Source of the DNA: Campylorhamphus procurvoides | Taxonomy: Eukaryota > Chordata > Aves > Passeriformes > Dendrocolaptidae | DNA length: 64,000 nucleotides | Reading direction: 5' to 3' | Assembly (NCBI GenBank): GCA_013396655.1 | Contig: WBMV01002681.1 | Location: 620,001-684,000, forward strand | Position numbers and translations under genes: made by a program | Shown: in pieces, positions 38,411-51,095 of the stretch | Numbering within the stretch: the stretch's first letter is position 1 | Layout of the letters: every line of letters begins with the position of its first letter | The notes under the pieces: model-generated | Databases searched by the model: none | What the model was told of the DNA's origin: nothing | Seen by the model: the letters and a program-made list of their open reading frames with translations, nothing else

Positions 38411-40898
38411 GTAAGCAGTGTATCAGTTCATTTCTCTGGAGCGATTATGTGAAAAGGAATATAAATAGTAAAGCTATAGTAAAGCAACTTACACATACAG
38501 AAGAACCTATCTTAATGATTTGATTGTTAATGTATTTGTACCCTACAAATTTTTATGGCATAATCTGTCATCAAAACTTTATTGTATGTATGGCAACAAC
38601 CTGCATATTGAGAGTGAATGTTTCAAGGATGTGAAACTGAATTTCTAGAAGCCAAACTCCTTTTGATGTAAGATATGTCTACATGTCATTCCATTGCTTT
38701 GTGCATTGTCATTCAAAATCAGAGTTATATTGTTATCTGTTTGAAGTTGTACTACATAACTCACTTTTTTTCATGTCATATATTGCAAACAATTTTGAAA
38801 GTGTATTTAAAAAATATGCATTTTTTTCCATCAGATAAACATTTTCTTTAACTACATAGAAGTATGTAAATCCCTTTAAATGCAGTTAAGGGCATAAAAT
38901 CTATTTACATTTCATAGGTTATCTGGCTGCACCTTCTCTAACAAAATGGAAGCAAAGTTCAATCATGCAATAACTGCAAGAATTATTTTGATGTCTCACA
39001 ATATGTTTATCCAGGAGATGAAATGTTAAATCACTGTGATGAAATCTTAAATTAACTTAAAAAAAATTCTTAATAGCACAGATGAAAGCATGAAAAGTAA
39101 ATATGATGCCTAAACATTTGCAAAAAAGTTGCATATTGTATTCCTAAGCCATTGGACTGTTTCTTTAAGGAGGATGGGATAGCAGGAGCCTGGCTGGGGT
39201 TAATGAAGAGCTTAATGATCTCCTGCTCTGATGAAGAGTCCAGGAAGCAGCTGCTGTAAAAGGAGATGTTCTGGTATGAGGTGAGGAGTGGTTGTGGAGC
39301 AGTCATGAAATGGGGATTTTTGTGGGGAGCATACTTGACTTAGGAAGGTCATAGGGAAGAGAGAAGAATGGTTGCCAGATGTCTACTTCAGATTTTAGTC
39401 AGAGAGGAGGTGTCTGAACTGATTCTGTTTACTTTTGGAGGGCAAGCAGTGGCAAAGGTACTGGGAGTTAAGTCATCCTAGAGTACTGCCTGACCTAAAG
39501 AGGATGTTATTTGTAATTTCCTGCCTCTCTGAGACAGAAGAGGTATGACAAGCATTATGCCAGCTGTGGCCTAGGGCTCTCTGTGGCTACTTTAGATACA
39601 GGGTACAGTGTCTCCTGCTGATGGAATTATGGATTTATACCCGTTACTCATGCACATCTGATGCTTCTGGATGTGACCATCAGCTGCAAATGTGAAGAAG
39701 ATATATGGTCCATCTTTTGCAAAAATCAGGTTCTATTGCTATTATTTAGCCATGATAAATAAAAAGATGCACCAACAGGAACAGAGCAGCGAAGAAGTGC
39801 TGGGGTATTGACTATTCTTTTCTGACAGCATACCTGAGCTGGAAGAGCTCTGAGGGTAGGCAGAAAGGAAAAACCTGTGCTGACTAAGAGCTTAGGATAG
39901 TAAAAGTAACTAGAGGGGCCAGTTTGTTATTTATCCCTGCTTTAATTGTTGAAGCCGCTTTTCAAATCCTCAGAGACATACAAGCCAAATTAAATAGTAA
40001 TTCAAATTTAAAAAATACATATTTTTATCTCCATTTATAATTCTGTAAATGCCTTCTCCCTCATCTCTCATGTTCCTTTTCCACTGAGTTAGTGAAGTTA
40101 GCAATGTGTGTTCAAGAGGGCTCTTGGCAAGGTTTTTCCTACTGTTGTGAGCTAACAGTACCTTTTTTCTGCATTTTTCAGAGGTCCTTTCATGAGTCCT
40201 TTCTTGTCCCACATAGCTATGTGCAAAAGCTGATTCTGGGCTTTTAAATGCTTCATCTGCAGCACTTTTCCTTTCTTAGGAGCAGGCTGTCTCCTATGCT
40301 CTAGTGTCTGTTCTCTCTTCCAGGTGCCTTCAATACTTAATGCAGTAACTCTGAAGAGCCAGATTTTTTTTTCTCTCCCTAATATTAATTTTTCTGTTTG
40401 GTGTTAGATGCTGTTTGCGCCAAGAGTGGAAATAGAACTTCAGTGATGCATTTAGAATTTTAAAAATGAATAAAATTATTTCCCTTCAAGCTTTTCTACA
40501 TGAACTTCATGTAAGTTCATGAGACGTACCTTGAAACATAAATGATAACATTTGTTTAGGTTAACAAATTTTTATGGATTTCTAAAATACTTTTTAAATA
40601 CCCTGATGTATGGGCATGTACTTTCCTGAGTGAGGAAACTGCTATGCTTATATGTTAAGGTGGTTTAAGCCACATATACTTTTCCTGCAGCTTTTACCTG
40701 CTAGGCCATTCAGGGATACCTACAAAGTTAGGGTGCAACACTAGATATACCCTATTACTAAGGATTTGCATAAGTGGATTATGAAAATAGCTGGAGTCTA
40801 GCTGTCCTCTACTTCCTTACTACTTTAGAGAGGCAAAACAAAAAGAACTAAGTTTAGGAAGCAAGGAGGGTGTAAAGGGTGTTATGAGGATATTTCTG
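38411..40898. other. Unassigned stretch, less AT-rich near 39150-39900
   Basis: No gene or transposon recognised. The 39150-39650 part is richer in G and C and in purine-rich words than its surroundings but has no long frame; it could be an old repeat I cannot name. Confidence 0.45.
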
Positions 40899-41500
40899 TA
40901 TCACAGAATGGTTAAAGTTGAACGGGATTGTTTAGCTCCAACCCTCCTGCCATGTGCAGGAACATCTTTCACTAGACCAGTTTACCCAAAGCCCCATCCA
41001 ACCTGGTCTTGGACACCTTCAGGGTTGGGGAGTCCCCAGCATCTTTGTGCAAGTGTTCCCAGTGCCTCACCATTCTCTCAATAAAGAATTCCTTCCTAGC
41101 ATCTTATATAAACCTACTCTCCTTCAGCTTTAATGGCCTTAAGGCCATTACCCTTTTGTCCTGTCTATATGCCTCCTTTTAAGCTTATTTTATGTAATGG
41201 AAGGCTGCTGTAAGGTTTTCCTGGAACCTTCTCTTGTCCAGGCTGATGAGCCCCAGCATTCTCAGCCTTCATAGGAAAGCTAAGTCATCCAGCCCTAAGT
41301 CATCAATTTGGTGGCCTTCCTCTGGACTCACTCCATTAGGTCCACATTCTTCTTATGTTGGGAGCCCCAGACCTGGATGCAGTACTCCAGGTGGAGTCTC
41401 ACCAGAGTGGAGGAGGAGAACCACCTCCCTCAATATGCTGGTCTGCTTTCTTTTGATGCAGCCCAGCATGTTGGTGGCCTAGATGCAGGTGATATTTCTA
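40899..41500 (-). mobile_element. CR1 LINE fragment, 3' region, antisense
   Basis: The + strand opens with 'tatcacagaatggtt' (tail, reverse complement) and continues through 'gccccatccaacctggtctt', 'aataaagaattccttcc', 'aggctgatgagccccagcat', 'ggatgcagtactccaggtgg' and 'cagcccagcatgttg'. All are characteristic reverse-complement CR1 3' segments in the expected order. The 5' side is truncated near 41500. The frames at 40884-41084, 41234-41482 and 41308-41808 are antisense shadows. Confidence 0.93.
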
Positions 41501-41692
41501 GTCAATATCAAGAGACCCTCAAAATGACTAAGATTTTTTTTCCTCATTTTATTGTAAACTCTTTAATGCTTTTGCTGTATATATATAATGCACATATCTT
41601 TATGCAATTCTTTATTGAGGAGAACAAAAAAATCTCAACAAGACTTGGGATGGAAGAGGAAAGAAAAAGCAGTATTGCACCTAAGATTTTTC

Positions 41693-41970
41693 TGCTGGTT
41701 TTGTCTGGCCAAGAGTTAATTTTCTTCACAGTAACTTGTATGGGGATGTGTTTTGATTTTGTGCTCAAATCAGTGTTGATAACACAAGGATATTTTAGCT
41801 GTTGCTGAACAATGCTCACACAAAGTCAAGGCCTTTTCTGTTTGTCATGTTGCCCTTCCAGTGATTAAGCTGGGGGTGCACAAGAAGTTGGGAAAACTCC
41901 ATCAGCTAGAGTAAACAGCATCAAAGTGTTTGCATTGTTAAGCCAAACCACTGAGCAAAACATCTTTGAA
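41693..41970 (+). mobile_element. Truncated ERVL-type LTR, 5' (U3) part
   Basis: The sequence begins TGCTGGTTTTGTC, continues 'agagttaattttcttc', then 'gttgataacacaa' and 'gctgttgctgaacaatgctc', then 'ggtgcacaagaagttggg'. This is the order of the U3 region of the common avian ERVL-class LTR that starts TGTCCTGGTTT. The 3' part of the LTR is missing or too diverged, so no flanking duplication can be shown. It begins about 190 bp after the CR1 fragment. Similarity fades after about 41930, so the end is approximate. Confidence 0.75.
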
Positions 41971-44309
41971 GAGAGAGGAGGACTACAGCTAAAATAAAGC
42001 TTAGGAGGAGAGCTTCAAAGGGGGCTTTCTTTTTCACTTTAAAAGTACTTTCAAGTAATTATGTTATGTACCAGCAAAAAAGCAGGAATATGCTGTGAAA
42101 ATTGCTTATTGCCCTCTTTGTACCTGCCTTTGCTCTATCCTTAACACCTTTCTTATACCTTAGCTTTGCTGAATATGTTCATTTTTGTTATCCTGAGGTT
42201 GCAAACTCTGTGTCACATAATGGTCTCTTTATAGTTGTATGCTTCAAATTTGATGTGATTTGAGTCATACTGTAGAGGTCAATTCAAAGACATTTTAAAG
42301 AAAAGCTGTCAGTTTGAGACAGAGTTGTTCTGTTCTCTTTCTAAAACTCAACTTTCTGGAAGATTAATTTCAATGTGGTTGCTCTTGAGTACAATTTGTG
42401 ACAGAAAAACTTGCTTATTTACTTTTTTTCTTGATTGATACCTCCTGGGAATTGGGGCATGTACCACTGATCAGTCATCCATCATGACTTTCCACTGTGG
42501 CTTTGGGTTTTGTTTTTTTTTTTTGTTTGGAGTGGGGCATTTTTTGTGGGTTTTTCATTGTTTTGGTGTGGGGTTTTTTTTGCGGGGGTGGGGGGGAATG
42601 TTGTTTGGTGTTTTTAGATTGGTTTTGTTTTGTTTTTTTTTTTTTAATCTGGTAAGAACTGTGAGCTGAGACCCAGTTGGTGGAGGTCCCAGGTGAGATG
42701 GGCACAGCTGAAGCCCTGTTGGTGCACTCAGGGCCTTGGCACCAGGTTTTAATAAATGTTCATAACAATTGCAGTAACACTGAGGTGCTGACTTCATGGT
42801 CCTTGTCCTTGCCCTCTTATTGACGGGGCAGTTTCCACAGCTTTACTGGTTAAGGTTTCCATGCAGCCTCTTGTCTGCACTGTAGGCCATAGCTCAACCA
42901 GTGGCGAGAGGCTACAGACCCTGTCATAAAGGGGAGATTTACTGCCATGTGCTAAGTGATGTCTTTACAGGGATAGTGCCAACAGCATCTTGAGGACACA
43001 AGTGCTGTACATTTGGTTCAGTAAATACTTCGGGCCAGGAGTCTGGGATCTGGGTGGCACTCAGGGAAAACAAAACACAAGGAGGAAAAATATTTTGTAG
43101 CTTTGAATTGTAGAAACTTTCAGGTAGGACTTTGAAAGAAATGTTTTTAATGAGATAAGCATGAAAAATGAAGGAAGATACATACTAGGGGTATATGTGA
43201 GGAGTATAGTAGAAACCTTCTCTTATGCGCCATAAATATAGCGCTCACAAACATCTATCACAAAATTCTGTCTGGGTATTTTGCCTATTTAAACTGTTTA
43301 GAGTTGTCAAAAGGCACAAGTCTGTGTCCTTAGTGCAAAAATAGCATGCTATTAATTTCCTGTTGACTTGACACCACCACTCTCATGCCCCCAAAAATCA
43401 ATAACACCATGTCCAGCAGAAAGGGAATATTACCTAATATTAGCTGGCTGAGGCTCAGACTTGTCTTTATCTCGTTTAGATAAATTAATAGCATGTCTTA
43501 TATTCTGTGACTACGGAAAGCAACTACAACGCAATACAAACTCACTGCTTGATTGCTACAGGTTACTCATATTTCCAGCCTGAGACGAAGGATATGGGAA
43601 AGACAGTACCTTACTCAAATTAAGACCTTATCTATGTCACCTTGTCTGTCAGCAGCTGAACTTTCTTGTGAAATGAGGAAGTGTATCCTTCTGTTGGTTT
43701 AAACTGGTACATATGTCTTCCTGTTTGTTAAAAGTAATTTCATGCTGAGAATACATGCTGAAAAAGCTCATAAAATTCATTGTCTTACTGGGAGGGGTGA
43801 AGATGTTAAATTTGACTTACCTGAAATCTTCAGTACTTTGGCACTGTAAAATATTAGACAGGAGAGATAATGTAAGCTTGAAAACTGTTAGGACAGCTAA
43901 TTTTTGGGGTTGCCTAGCTCCTTTATACCTGTGTATAACTTAGCAATACTTCCCATGAAAATTATGGATAATTCCTCAGGATGAGACCTACAGAATGTTT
44001 TGAAGCTACCAGTGATCGTCAACATTGTGCACGTAAGTGGGTGGAAAGATATAATGTTGTTTGGTAAAACCTGTTTACTTTTTCTTCAATGTCTCTTCCT
44101 CTGAGGAAGTATCTTACTTTCATGGTGCTTAGCAGCCTGACTATCAGGGTAGAAGGTAGACTTTGTTGCAAGAATAATGCAATTAAATTTATCCTCTTGA
44201 AACACACTAGTAGTTGCTAAATTGATAATCTAACAATATGAGACTGTTAAAAGTTCACCAAGATTTTCAACAATCCTCTAGAATTCTATGTGGGTGAATA
44301 TCTATTAAA
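41971..44309. other. Unassigned stretch containing a G/T-rich tract
   Basis: No gene recognised. The G/T low-complexity tract at 42501-42646 is listed separately. The following 42650-43060 is more GC-rich, with an AATAAA-like word near 42751; it may be a decayed retroelement end, but no termini could be paired. Confidence 0.45.
42501..42646 (+). repeat. G/T-only low-complexity tract, about 145 bp
   Basis: The + strand is almost entirely G and T, with long T runs alternating with G runs such as 'gcgggggtggggggg'. It has four or more closely spaced G runs of three or longer. It causes long incidental frames on both strands (42475-42705 and 42555-42797 minus, 42484-42669 plus), which should not be taken as genes. 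Confidence 0.9.
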
Positions 44310-44314
44310 ATTCT

Positions 44315-45026
44315 TGTCTTAGTTCAAAAGAGAACTAAGATATCTATATTGGCCAATAAATAATCCCTCTCCTTTAAATTTAGAGAACAGAACTTTAATT
44401 AGGAAAAATATATTTAAAGGAAAAAATAACAGTTCTTAACCACAACACTTATATATATATATATATACAACAACAATCTGTAACAAACCCCTCCACCCCC
44501 AAATGGCAAGGCAAAACAGTCTAAAAGGTCCTCTTGGCTACTCCCCAAGAAAGGGCAGTGTGATTATATCCACGGATAGCAGGTGGCGCTGTCGCGCCCG
44601 CCCGGCTGGGCTCTCTGACCTGTTGGTGCAGATGATGGCTGTGGTCTAGTCGGGAGTGATGGTCGTAGTCTGATCGAGAGCAATGGTTTCCTCCTGTCGA
44701 GGTCCTGCTGCTCCTCTGGATCTAACCAGTTGTCCTTGAGGTCTTCTGAGCCCCGTTTATGTACCCTCAGGGAGCACCCAGTCCCTCCCCCAGGGCGGGG
44801 ACTCACACAATGGGTGATTAACTCTATGAGTCATGGGGTATGGTTAAGCTGTTGATGGCCCATTAGCACCCACACCCCCTCAGGCCGGGTGTGAGGGTGC
44901 TAACAGCTTCCTGGGCAGGAACTGCAAATGGTCCATTGTTCTTGGGGAATGAATAGAGGGTGTAGAATACACAGCTTTAATCACCCCCACATAGTGATAA
45001 CTGGTCCCTCCTGCTGAACTAGGACA
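44315..45026 (-). mobile_element. Solo LTR, ERVL-like, 712 bp
   Basis: The boundaries are well supported. The left end reads TGTCTTAGTTC and the right end, reverse-complemented, reads TGTCCTAGTTC, giving an 11-bp inverted repeat with one mismatch. The pentamer attct flanks both sides exactly (44310-44314 and 45027-45031). A 5-bp duplication fits ERVL-class integrases. A minus-strand TATA-like 'ataaacgg' near 44755-44763 favours leftward orientation, and the end starting TGTCCTAGTTC resembles the start of avian ERVL LTRs. An (AT)n microsatellite lies inside at 44450-44467. The minus frame at 44564-44806 is incidental to the GC-rich U3/R. No internal viral genes are present. Confidence 0.88.
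44450..44467. repeat. (AT)9 microsatellite inside LTR
   Basis: Uninterrupted ta/at dinucleotides near the 3' side (minus sense) of the LTR at 44315-45026; likely a variable-length site. Confidence 0.9.
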
Positions 45027-47908
45027 ATTCTATAGCATGTTTCAAAAGTAAAGTCTTAAACATAGGGGTCACTATTTTCTGCAGGGATTTCTCAAAGGAG
45101 TAGAAAAATCCCATCTATTCTACTTTTACAGAATGCTTAATCACCCGCTGGTAACTGAAACTTCACTTACTTTGTAAAGCCCTAGAGAAATCTTTAATTT
45201 TAAATGTGGTCCAGGTTTGGTTCTTGTTTGGTTGGGGTTTTCAATTGTTTTTCCATTGTTGGCAATTCCTTTTCACTTAAGTACTGCAGGAATTTGGCTA
45301 AAGGAAAAAAAGGAAAGGATAATGACTGAGGAATTGATGATGAACTACAGGGGAAAGCACTGAGCAGTTTCCCCCACTCAAGGACTGTTGAGTTTTTGGG
45401 GTTTGTTTGTTTGTTTTAATGCACGAAAAATTACAAACACTGAATTTTTTAAAGTGTATCAGCAGGAACGTGAATAATGTAAAAGAAAAGATTCTCTTGT
45501 CTTGCTGGGTATATGATGAAAAAATGGAAAAAGTATATAAATAAAGCTTAGCAGGGAGCAGAAATTGTTAAAGAAACATGACAGTGAAATTCTACAAAAA
45601 CAGTGATTCACCTACTAGTTTTGTCATGGGTTCTCATTATTAATGTCTCACCAACTATTCCTATCTATAGACATAGAATTAATCAACATGAAGATATCAT
45701 ACCAGAGAGGATGCACTGCAGCTATAGAAGCTGAACAATAAAAAGAGAATTTTTCAGGTCTTGTTAATTTCAATGAATATTTGGATAAATAGGATGTTTG
45801 GGTTTGAGGGAAAGTTTGTTTTTTCGGGGTTATTTCATGTGTTTTTTATATTTCCCCCCCTAGTTCTCCTCTATCAGAAACAGGTGATGCCAACAAAAGC
45901 AGAATCAGTGTTAGACTTGATAGAAAAGAGATATATTTGGCAGTAAATTCTTAGAAGACAGTTGAAAATTCTTTTAGTATTTCTTTTTAAATAGAAGTAA
46001 CACCTTGAGAATAAGGGGATTGATGTTCAGATATACAATATGAACCCTAGAAATCTTCTTTTCCAGGTTATGTCCCTGTAAGATGTTGCAGTGCATGCAA
46101 ACAAGAACCCATTAAGAATTTGTTTACAATCTTTTGTCTGTGAAACTGCTATAGATGTAAATTCATAAAATGCAACCCACTGTTATCACTCAGGTAAAGC
46201 AAAATACCTGAAGCAGAAGTTATAACAATTTCTGTGCCCTTTCCCACTCCTTACTAGGATGTGCTTATTCTTTACAGGAGTAAGTATGCAAGATTTTTGA
46301 TGTTGTTGCTGGATTTGTTATGGAAAAGTAATGATTGTTGGGGTTTTTTTACCCCGTGACTATATTTTGAGGTTATCATTAAGTCATATTTCAGTTGGAA
46401 TATGGGGTCAACTTGTCACGAGCAAATCTGGTTTCTTAGTCTTTGCTGCCAAAATCTTTCACTGGAAAAGTTTCAGAGTGTTTTCTAAGATTGTATTTAT
46501 TCCACCTCCTCAGACTCCTACTCCCTAACCCTTACTCCTGGGGTGTAGTGAAATTAATCACTGTTAGAAAGGAAAATAGTGGGAAGCACAGCAAAATGAC
46601 GCCAACCTTGATGAAGAAAAATCATATGGTGTGCACAGATAGTGTTTGGCTTGATGGAAGATTACACAATTAACCATTTGCCCTCTGGTTTTAAAGTTGC
46701 TGCTTAGATGTCAGTGTAGTGTCTGCTTTCTGGAAAGCATAAAGCAGAGGACTTTTATTAGTTTGGCTTTACTGGGATTGCTATTCAGGCCTATCATTCT
46801 GCAGAATGTAAATTGCATGTTTGGCTGCAGAATAATAAAATTTCTTTCATCATTAGGTTACAAATCTCTCAGAAGAAATAGCACTGATATTTTCCAGCAA
46901 CTGCAATTCAGATAATGCTTACTTCTTACTGGTCCAATAGTACAACTTTAGTTTGAGGCTTAATTTCTTCAATGAGTGGTGCTCTCAGGTCACTGCACAA
47001 ATTAGGAAAAGAATTTGTTACCATTCAATATGCATGACCAATGACTCTCCTGAGACACAGAGGGAAGGTAGAATTCTATTTAGGAGAAATTACTGGGGCA
47101 GAGAAGTATGAAAAATAAATACCACTGAAGTTAAATTTGATTTACTGAGGTACTTAGTGTACAAAACTGTGTGCAACAGTCAAAGCGCTTTGGGCATCAG
47201 GAAGTCCATGAAGATGAACCTTAAAATTCAAAGTGGCAAGTAGGGTATCTACTTTATCAGTTTAAACTGAAAATGTTTATATAATCTTAAGCAGGTCATA
47301 ATCATGGTTAATAAGAATTGAAGCAGACTTTTTTTATATTCTGAAGATTTTAAAGTGACTCTGTGTGTCTAAATATGCATTAAATTACCTAAAAAGAGGA
47401 GCCTATGTAGTCATCCAACTGTGCTCTACTTTTCTTCTTCCCCTCGACCCCAACTACCAGCATTACTTATACCTGTGCTTCCATTAATGCCTTGACCTAT
47501 GGATTGCATGATACATCTTATCTCTTGACCACTATAGATGTGGAAAATTCCATTACTTTAGAAAGCAACTAAACAAATTCATAAAAGAGGAGTTTTGTAT
47601 TAATTGTTTTAATAAGAGCTGATAACACAAACATATTTTCCTCACGCTGTTCAAATAACTGCAGACTGGAAGAGTTATTTAGAAATTTTTGCCATGTAAC
47701 CAGTAGGCCCATAAAAGCTGTTGTAATACGTGGCGTATATCTTACTGTGCTGAAGCAGAATGTTGAGATAATTAATACTGAAAACAGTCTGCTTCATCCT
47801 AGAAAGAATGGAAGATATGAAGGAATTATTATTCACAAAGTGACAGCACTTTGTTCTCCTTTCTGAATGCAATAGCTCATAGGTTCCAAGTAAGGTAGTG
47901 TGCAGTCA

Positions 47909-47932
47909 TTTATCAATCAGTTTATCAATCAG
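47909..47932. repeat. 12-bp perfect tandem pair
   Basis: The unit tttatcaatcag occurs twice in direct succession. Confidence 0.85.
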
Positions 47933-48446
47933 ATAAACAGTAACTGGGTTTAATTCAAGAATAGGATACAAAATTTTCCATCACTGTAAAACTTTGTGAC
48001 ATCAGATGAAGATGACTAATTATCTCATTACTTTGTTGATTATTTTCACAAGTTATTTCCATTAGACTCACTAGAAAATTTGCCTTGATGATGGGCCTGG
48101 AGAATTTTTTGAAAGTACTTTGTTACAGACAGGTTAATGTGTTTTCTTTAATGTTATTTTGAAAACTCAATGGGATCATAGAAAACCAGAATAAAACTCT
48201 GGTGTGATGTGGGGAATTAGCATTTTTGTGTCTTCTTATAATAGACAAAAAAGGCATGTAGAATTCTGGATTGCAGCATGTAACAGCAGCTACCTTGACC
48301 TTTGCTCAAACCAAAAGAAATGCCTATGATTTTAACCATGGTTCCTGCACATATGGGAATGACAGCTGCTTTTATGGACAAAATATGGGGATAAGCCTTT
48401 ATGAAAAATCTCCTATCTTTGGGGAAAGTATCCATGGCAGAATCTA

Positions 48447-48492
48447 ATGAGGAAAAAAAAACCAAACAAAAAACCCAACAAAACACAACAAT
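48447..48492. repeat. A/C-rich low-complexity tract
   Basis: An A run followed by ccaaac, aaccc and aac units, with no T and almost no G on the + strand. Confidence 0.85.
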
Positions 48493-50334
48493 GGAAATGG
48501 CATGAAAAAGCTATATAGGTTCTCTTCCTTGGATAGTAGTTTACCTGCGGTTTACTGAAGGAACTATCCAAAGGAAACATGGTGGAATTGCAGGTGTGTC
48601 TGACATTTGAGATGCTTTCCCAGGACTGACAACATGACCATTTGTCATGTTGAATTGCTGCTGGTGCTAAAATTTGGGGTTTTGATGCAGAAGTATGCAA
48701 CTTTAAAATTCACAGTAACTTGTTGTATAAGCTAACTGTAGTTGCTATGGAATCCCAATGAAGAGAAACATTGCTGACATTTCTTGCCCCCATCAGCTGC
48801 CTGTCCTTTGTTTAATGCAAGTTTGAATCTTTCCATATCCTTTGATGGAGGGGAACAACCATTAAAAGTAATTCCCTTTATGATGTTATCCAGTTTATTA
48901 CATAGCATGATTAGAGAAAGTTCTGACCTGAAATAGGAAAAAGAAGTCAAATAAGTTTTGGGTTTTTTTTAAATGCTAACATAGGCTAAATATACGCTTT
49001 CTTTCACCAATGATGTAATTATGATTTAAAAAAAAAGACAGCAACTGGCATACTTTTTTTTTTATGAAGAAAAAATAGTGTTTACTGGGGAAAAAGTGTA
49101 GTAATTTATTGCTTCATCTTTGGATTTACTAACACTTCCACTTATCTAGTGTGAAGAATCCTATTATTTGGGCCATGTGGGATACATAATTTGATAAGCA
49201 GTTTTCACTGACTGTTGTGGGAACTCTTCTTTTTTACTACTTGGTAATATTTGTCTTAACCAACAATGATGGACATTATTATGTATTTTAAATGCTATAT
49301 TAGGCCACAAGTTCTTGTGAAGTATAAACTTCAAAGTAATAATTGATTCATATGTGCACATAGTCACCTATTTTTTAAAATTCCTTATAATTTAAAAATA
49401 ATGCTTCATACACTACAGCAATAAAGAATAAAATGGCAAGGGTGTTTTCTATATTTGTAAGGAAGTCTTTGCTCCCATAACAATGAAAGCAGACTAAGGT
49501 GTTTTGTGTTATTTTTTTTTCTTTCCACTATTTCTTGGTCTGCCAAAGGCTTGGGGAAACTCCTTACTAAAAAATCTCCATCATAAAAATTAGGGTTTTT
49601 TCACTTGATTGGACATCAATATGACAAGCCCAAACCAAAGTGCAGTCAGACAAATACCCTCCCTTTTTTGGTCATTGATACCTTTTAAGTTCGATTTACT
49701 ATCTTGCTTCTGATGCAACAAAATAGAACACTTTTAACACATTAAAAGTGCTAAAACAACTGATAAATATCTTTTACTCACTGAAAAGGAGTCAAGGGTT
49801 ATATTTTTAGTCTTTAGTCATGGAAGAATGGAATTGTGTGGCTTTCTTTAAATTTAAAATGACTTTCTTTACTGAAAATAAAACTGGTTTTTCTTTTAAA
49901 GTGGTTACAAAATTCCTCTTCCAAAGGCTTTCATCTCTTGATTCAGTTTAGGAATTTTTTCAGTAGACTCTAAGCCACCAACCAAAACAAATTGTTGCTC
50001 CTACTGCAGTCAGTCCACCTTCACTGTTATTTGATTATAAATTTTTCAGTAGTACTATCTAAATATTTCTCTAATTCTGTTCCCTCAAGGGGAGACTCAC
50101 TCTAATGACTTTATGCTGCAGGGAATTTACTCTCATGCACTTACCATTCATTGCTTTTGTTAGTATACAGGTAACGTTCTTTTCAGAGACAAGAGAACTT
50201 TCTCTGTTATTAAAACTTGAATCAAATTCAAGTTACTCAGTATTTGGTTTTTAGAAGTGAAGAGTATGAGTCCATGTATTAAAAGACACACGTTTTGATT
50301 TATTCTTCCAGTTTATCATCAGTAAGGCTTATCC

Positions 50335-50382
50335 AATGTTGATTGGTTAATGATCCCTAATGTTAATTGGTTAATGCATTAA
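50335..50382. repeat. Imperfect 24-bp tandem duplication
   Basis: Two adjacent units begin aatgttgattggttaatg and aatgttaattggttaatg, differing by one base over the first 18. Each contains 'attggttaat', a reverse CCAAT-box-like word. Confidence 0.8.
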
Positions 50383-50658
50383 CAAGCAATTAACTTCTTG
50401 CTGAAATATTTGTAGTTGTTTCTGGCTGTATATTTTCTTCTTCCTTGGAACTGTCTACCAATTTCAGGATCTACCTACCTAGTTATTAACATGGACACAT
50501 CTCCTGACTTAATAATCTTTTCTTCCCCGTTCCCAAATTTAAGGCTCTGTTTTCCTTTGGTGTCATCTTCTGTGTTATTCCTGAAAGACAAGGATATCTC
50601 CTTGCAGTTAAATAGACCATATACGATCCAAAGAGGATGGAGGTTTTTGTGTGCAATT

Positions 50659-50702
50659 TTTTTTGTTGTTGTTGTTGGTTGGTTGGTTGGTTTGTTTTGT
50701 TA
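50659..50702. repeat. (GTT)n(GGTT)n microsatellite
   Basis: A T run, then four gtt units, then four ggtt units and a further gttt. This is the G/T-strand version of the A/C tracts elsewhere in the window. Confidence 0.9.
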
Positions 50703-51061
50703 TTTCTTACTGGCTATCTTTAAATCCCACTTGGAAATCACTTATTCACAGGTGTGGTGCCCAAGATGAAAGTTTATGATTCCAGTTTAGCAACTAGTGT
50801 ACTAAAAATATAAGCTCTTAAGTGCTGAAGTGCTGTAATGATATGTTCTTAATACATTTATTGCTTCTCACCTCCATTCACATAAGGAACCTTTTCCCTC
50901 CATGCCTTTTTGTTTTAATTCCCTCATAGGTCAGTAGTGAGTAACATTTAGACCCTACTGTTTAATACAGACTCCCTTATACACTTAAACATTAATATTG
51001 GCAGAAGTACCACCAGAAAGGGTGTGTGGCAGCCCTTTATCTGTCTAAGGTTTAGGAAGGT

Positions 51062-51095
51062 TATAAACTCTCACATAAGGAAGTGAGAGTTTATA
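51062..51095. repeat. Perfect 13-bp inverted repeat with 8-nt loop
   Basis: The arms tataaactctcac (51062-51074) and gtgagagtttata (51083-51095) are exact reverse complements around the 8-base loop ataaggaa. The stem is too short for a typical microRNA precursor and has no T tract, so no RNA function is claimed. Confidence 0.92.

Noticed and set aside
41308..41808. 166-codon + frame
   Set aside because: The first part is antisense CR1 and the last part is ERVL LTR U3; it joins unrelated repeats.
42475..42797. Lys/Pro/Gln-rich minus frames
   Set aside because: They are translations of the G/T low-complexity tract on the opposite strand.
50416..50769. 117-codon hydrophobic + frame
   Set aside because: The hydrophobic C-terminal part is created by the (GTT)n(GGTT)n repeat (Val/Gly/Leu codons), so it is not evidence for a membrane protein.
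51062..51095. MicroRNA precursor or rho-independent terminator
   Set aside because: The 13-bp stem is too short for a pre-miRNA and no T run follows; bacterial terminators are irrelevant in a bird genome.
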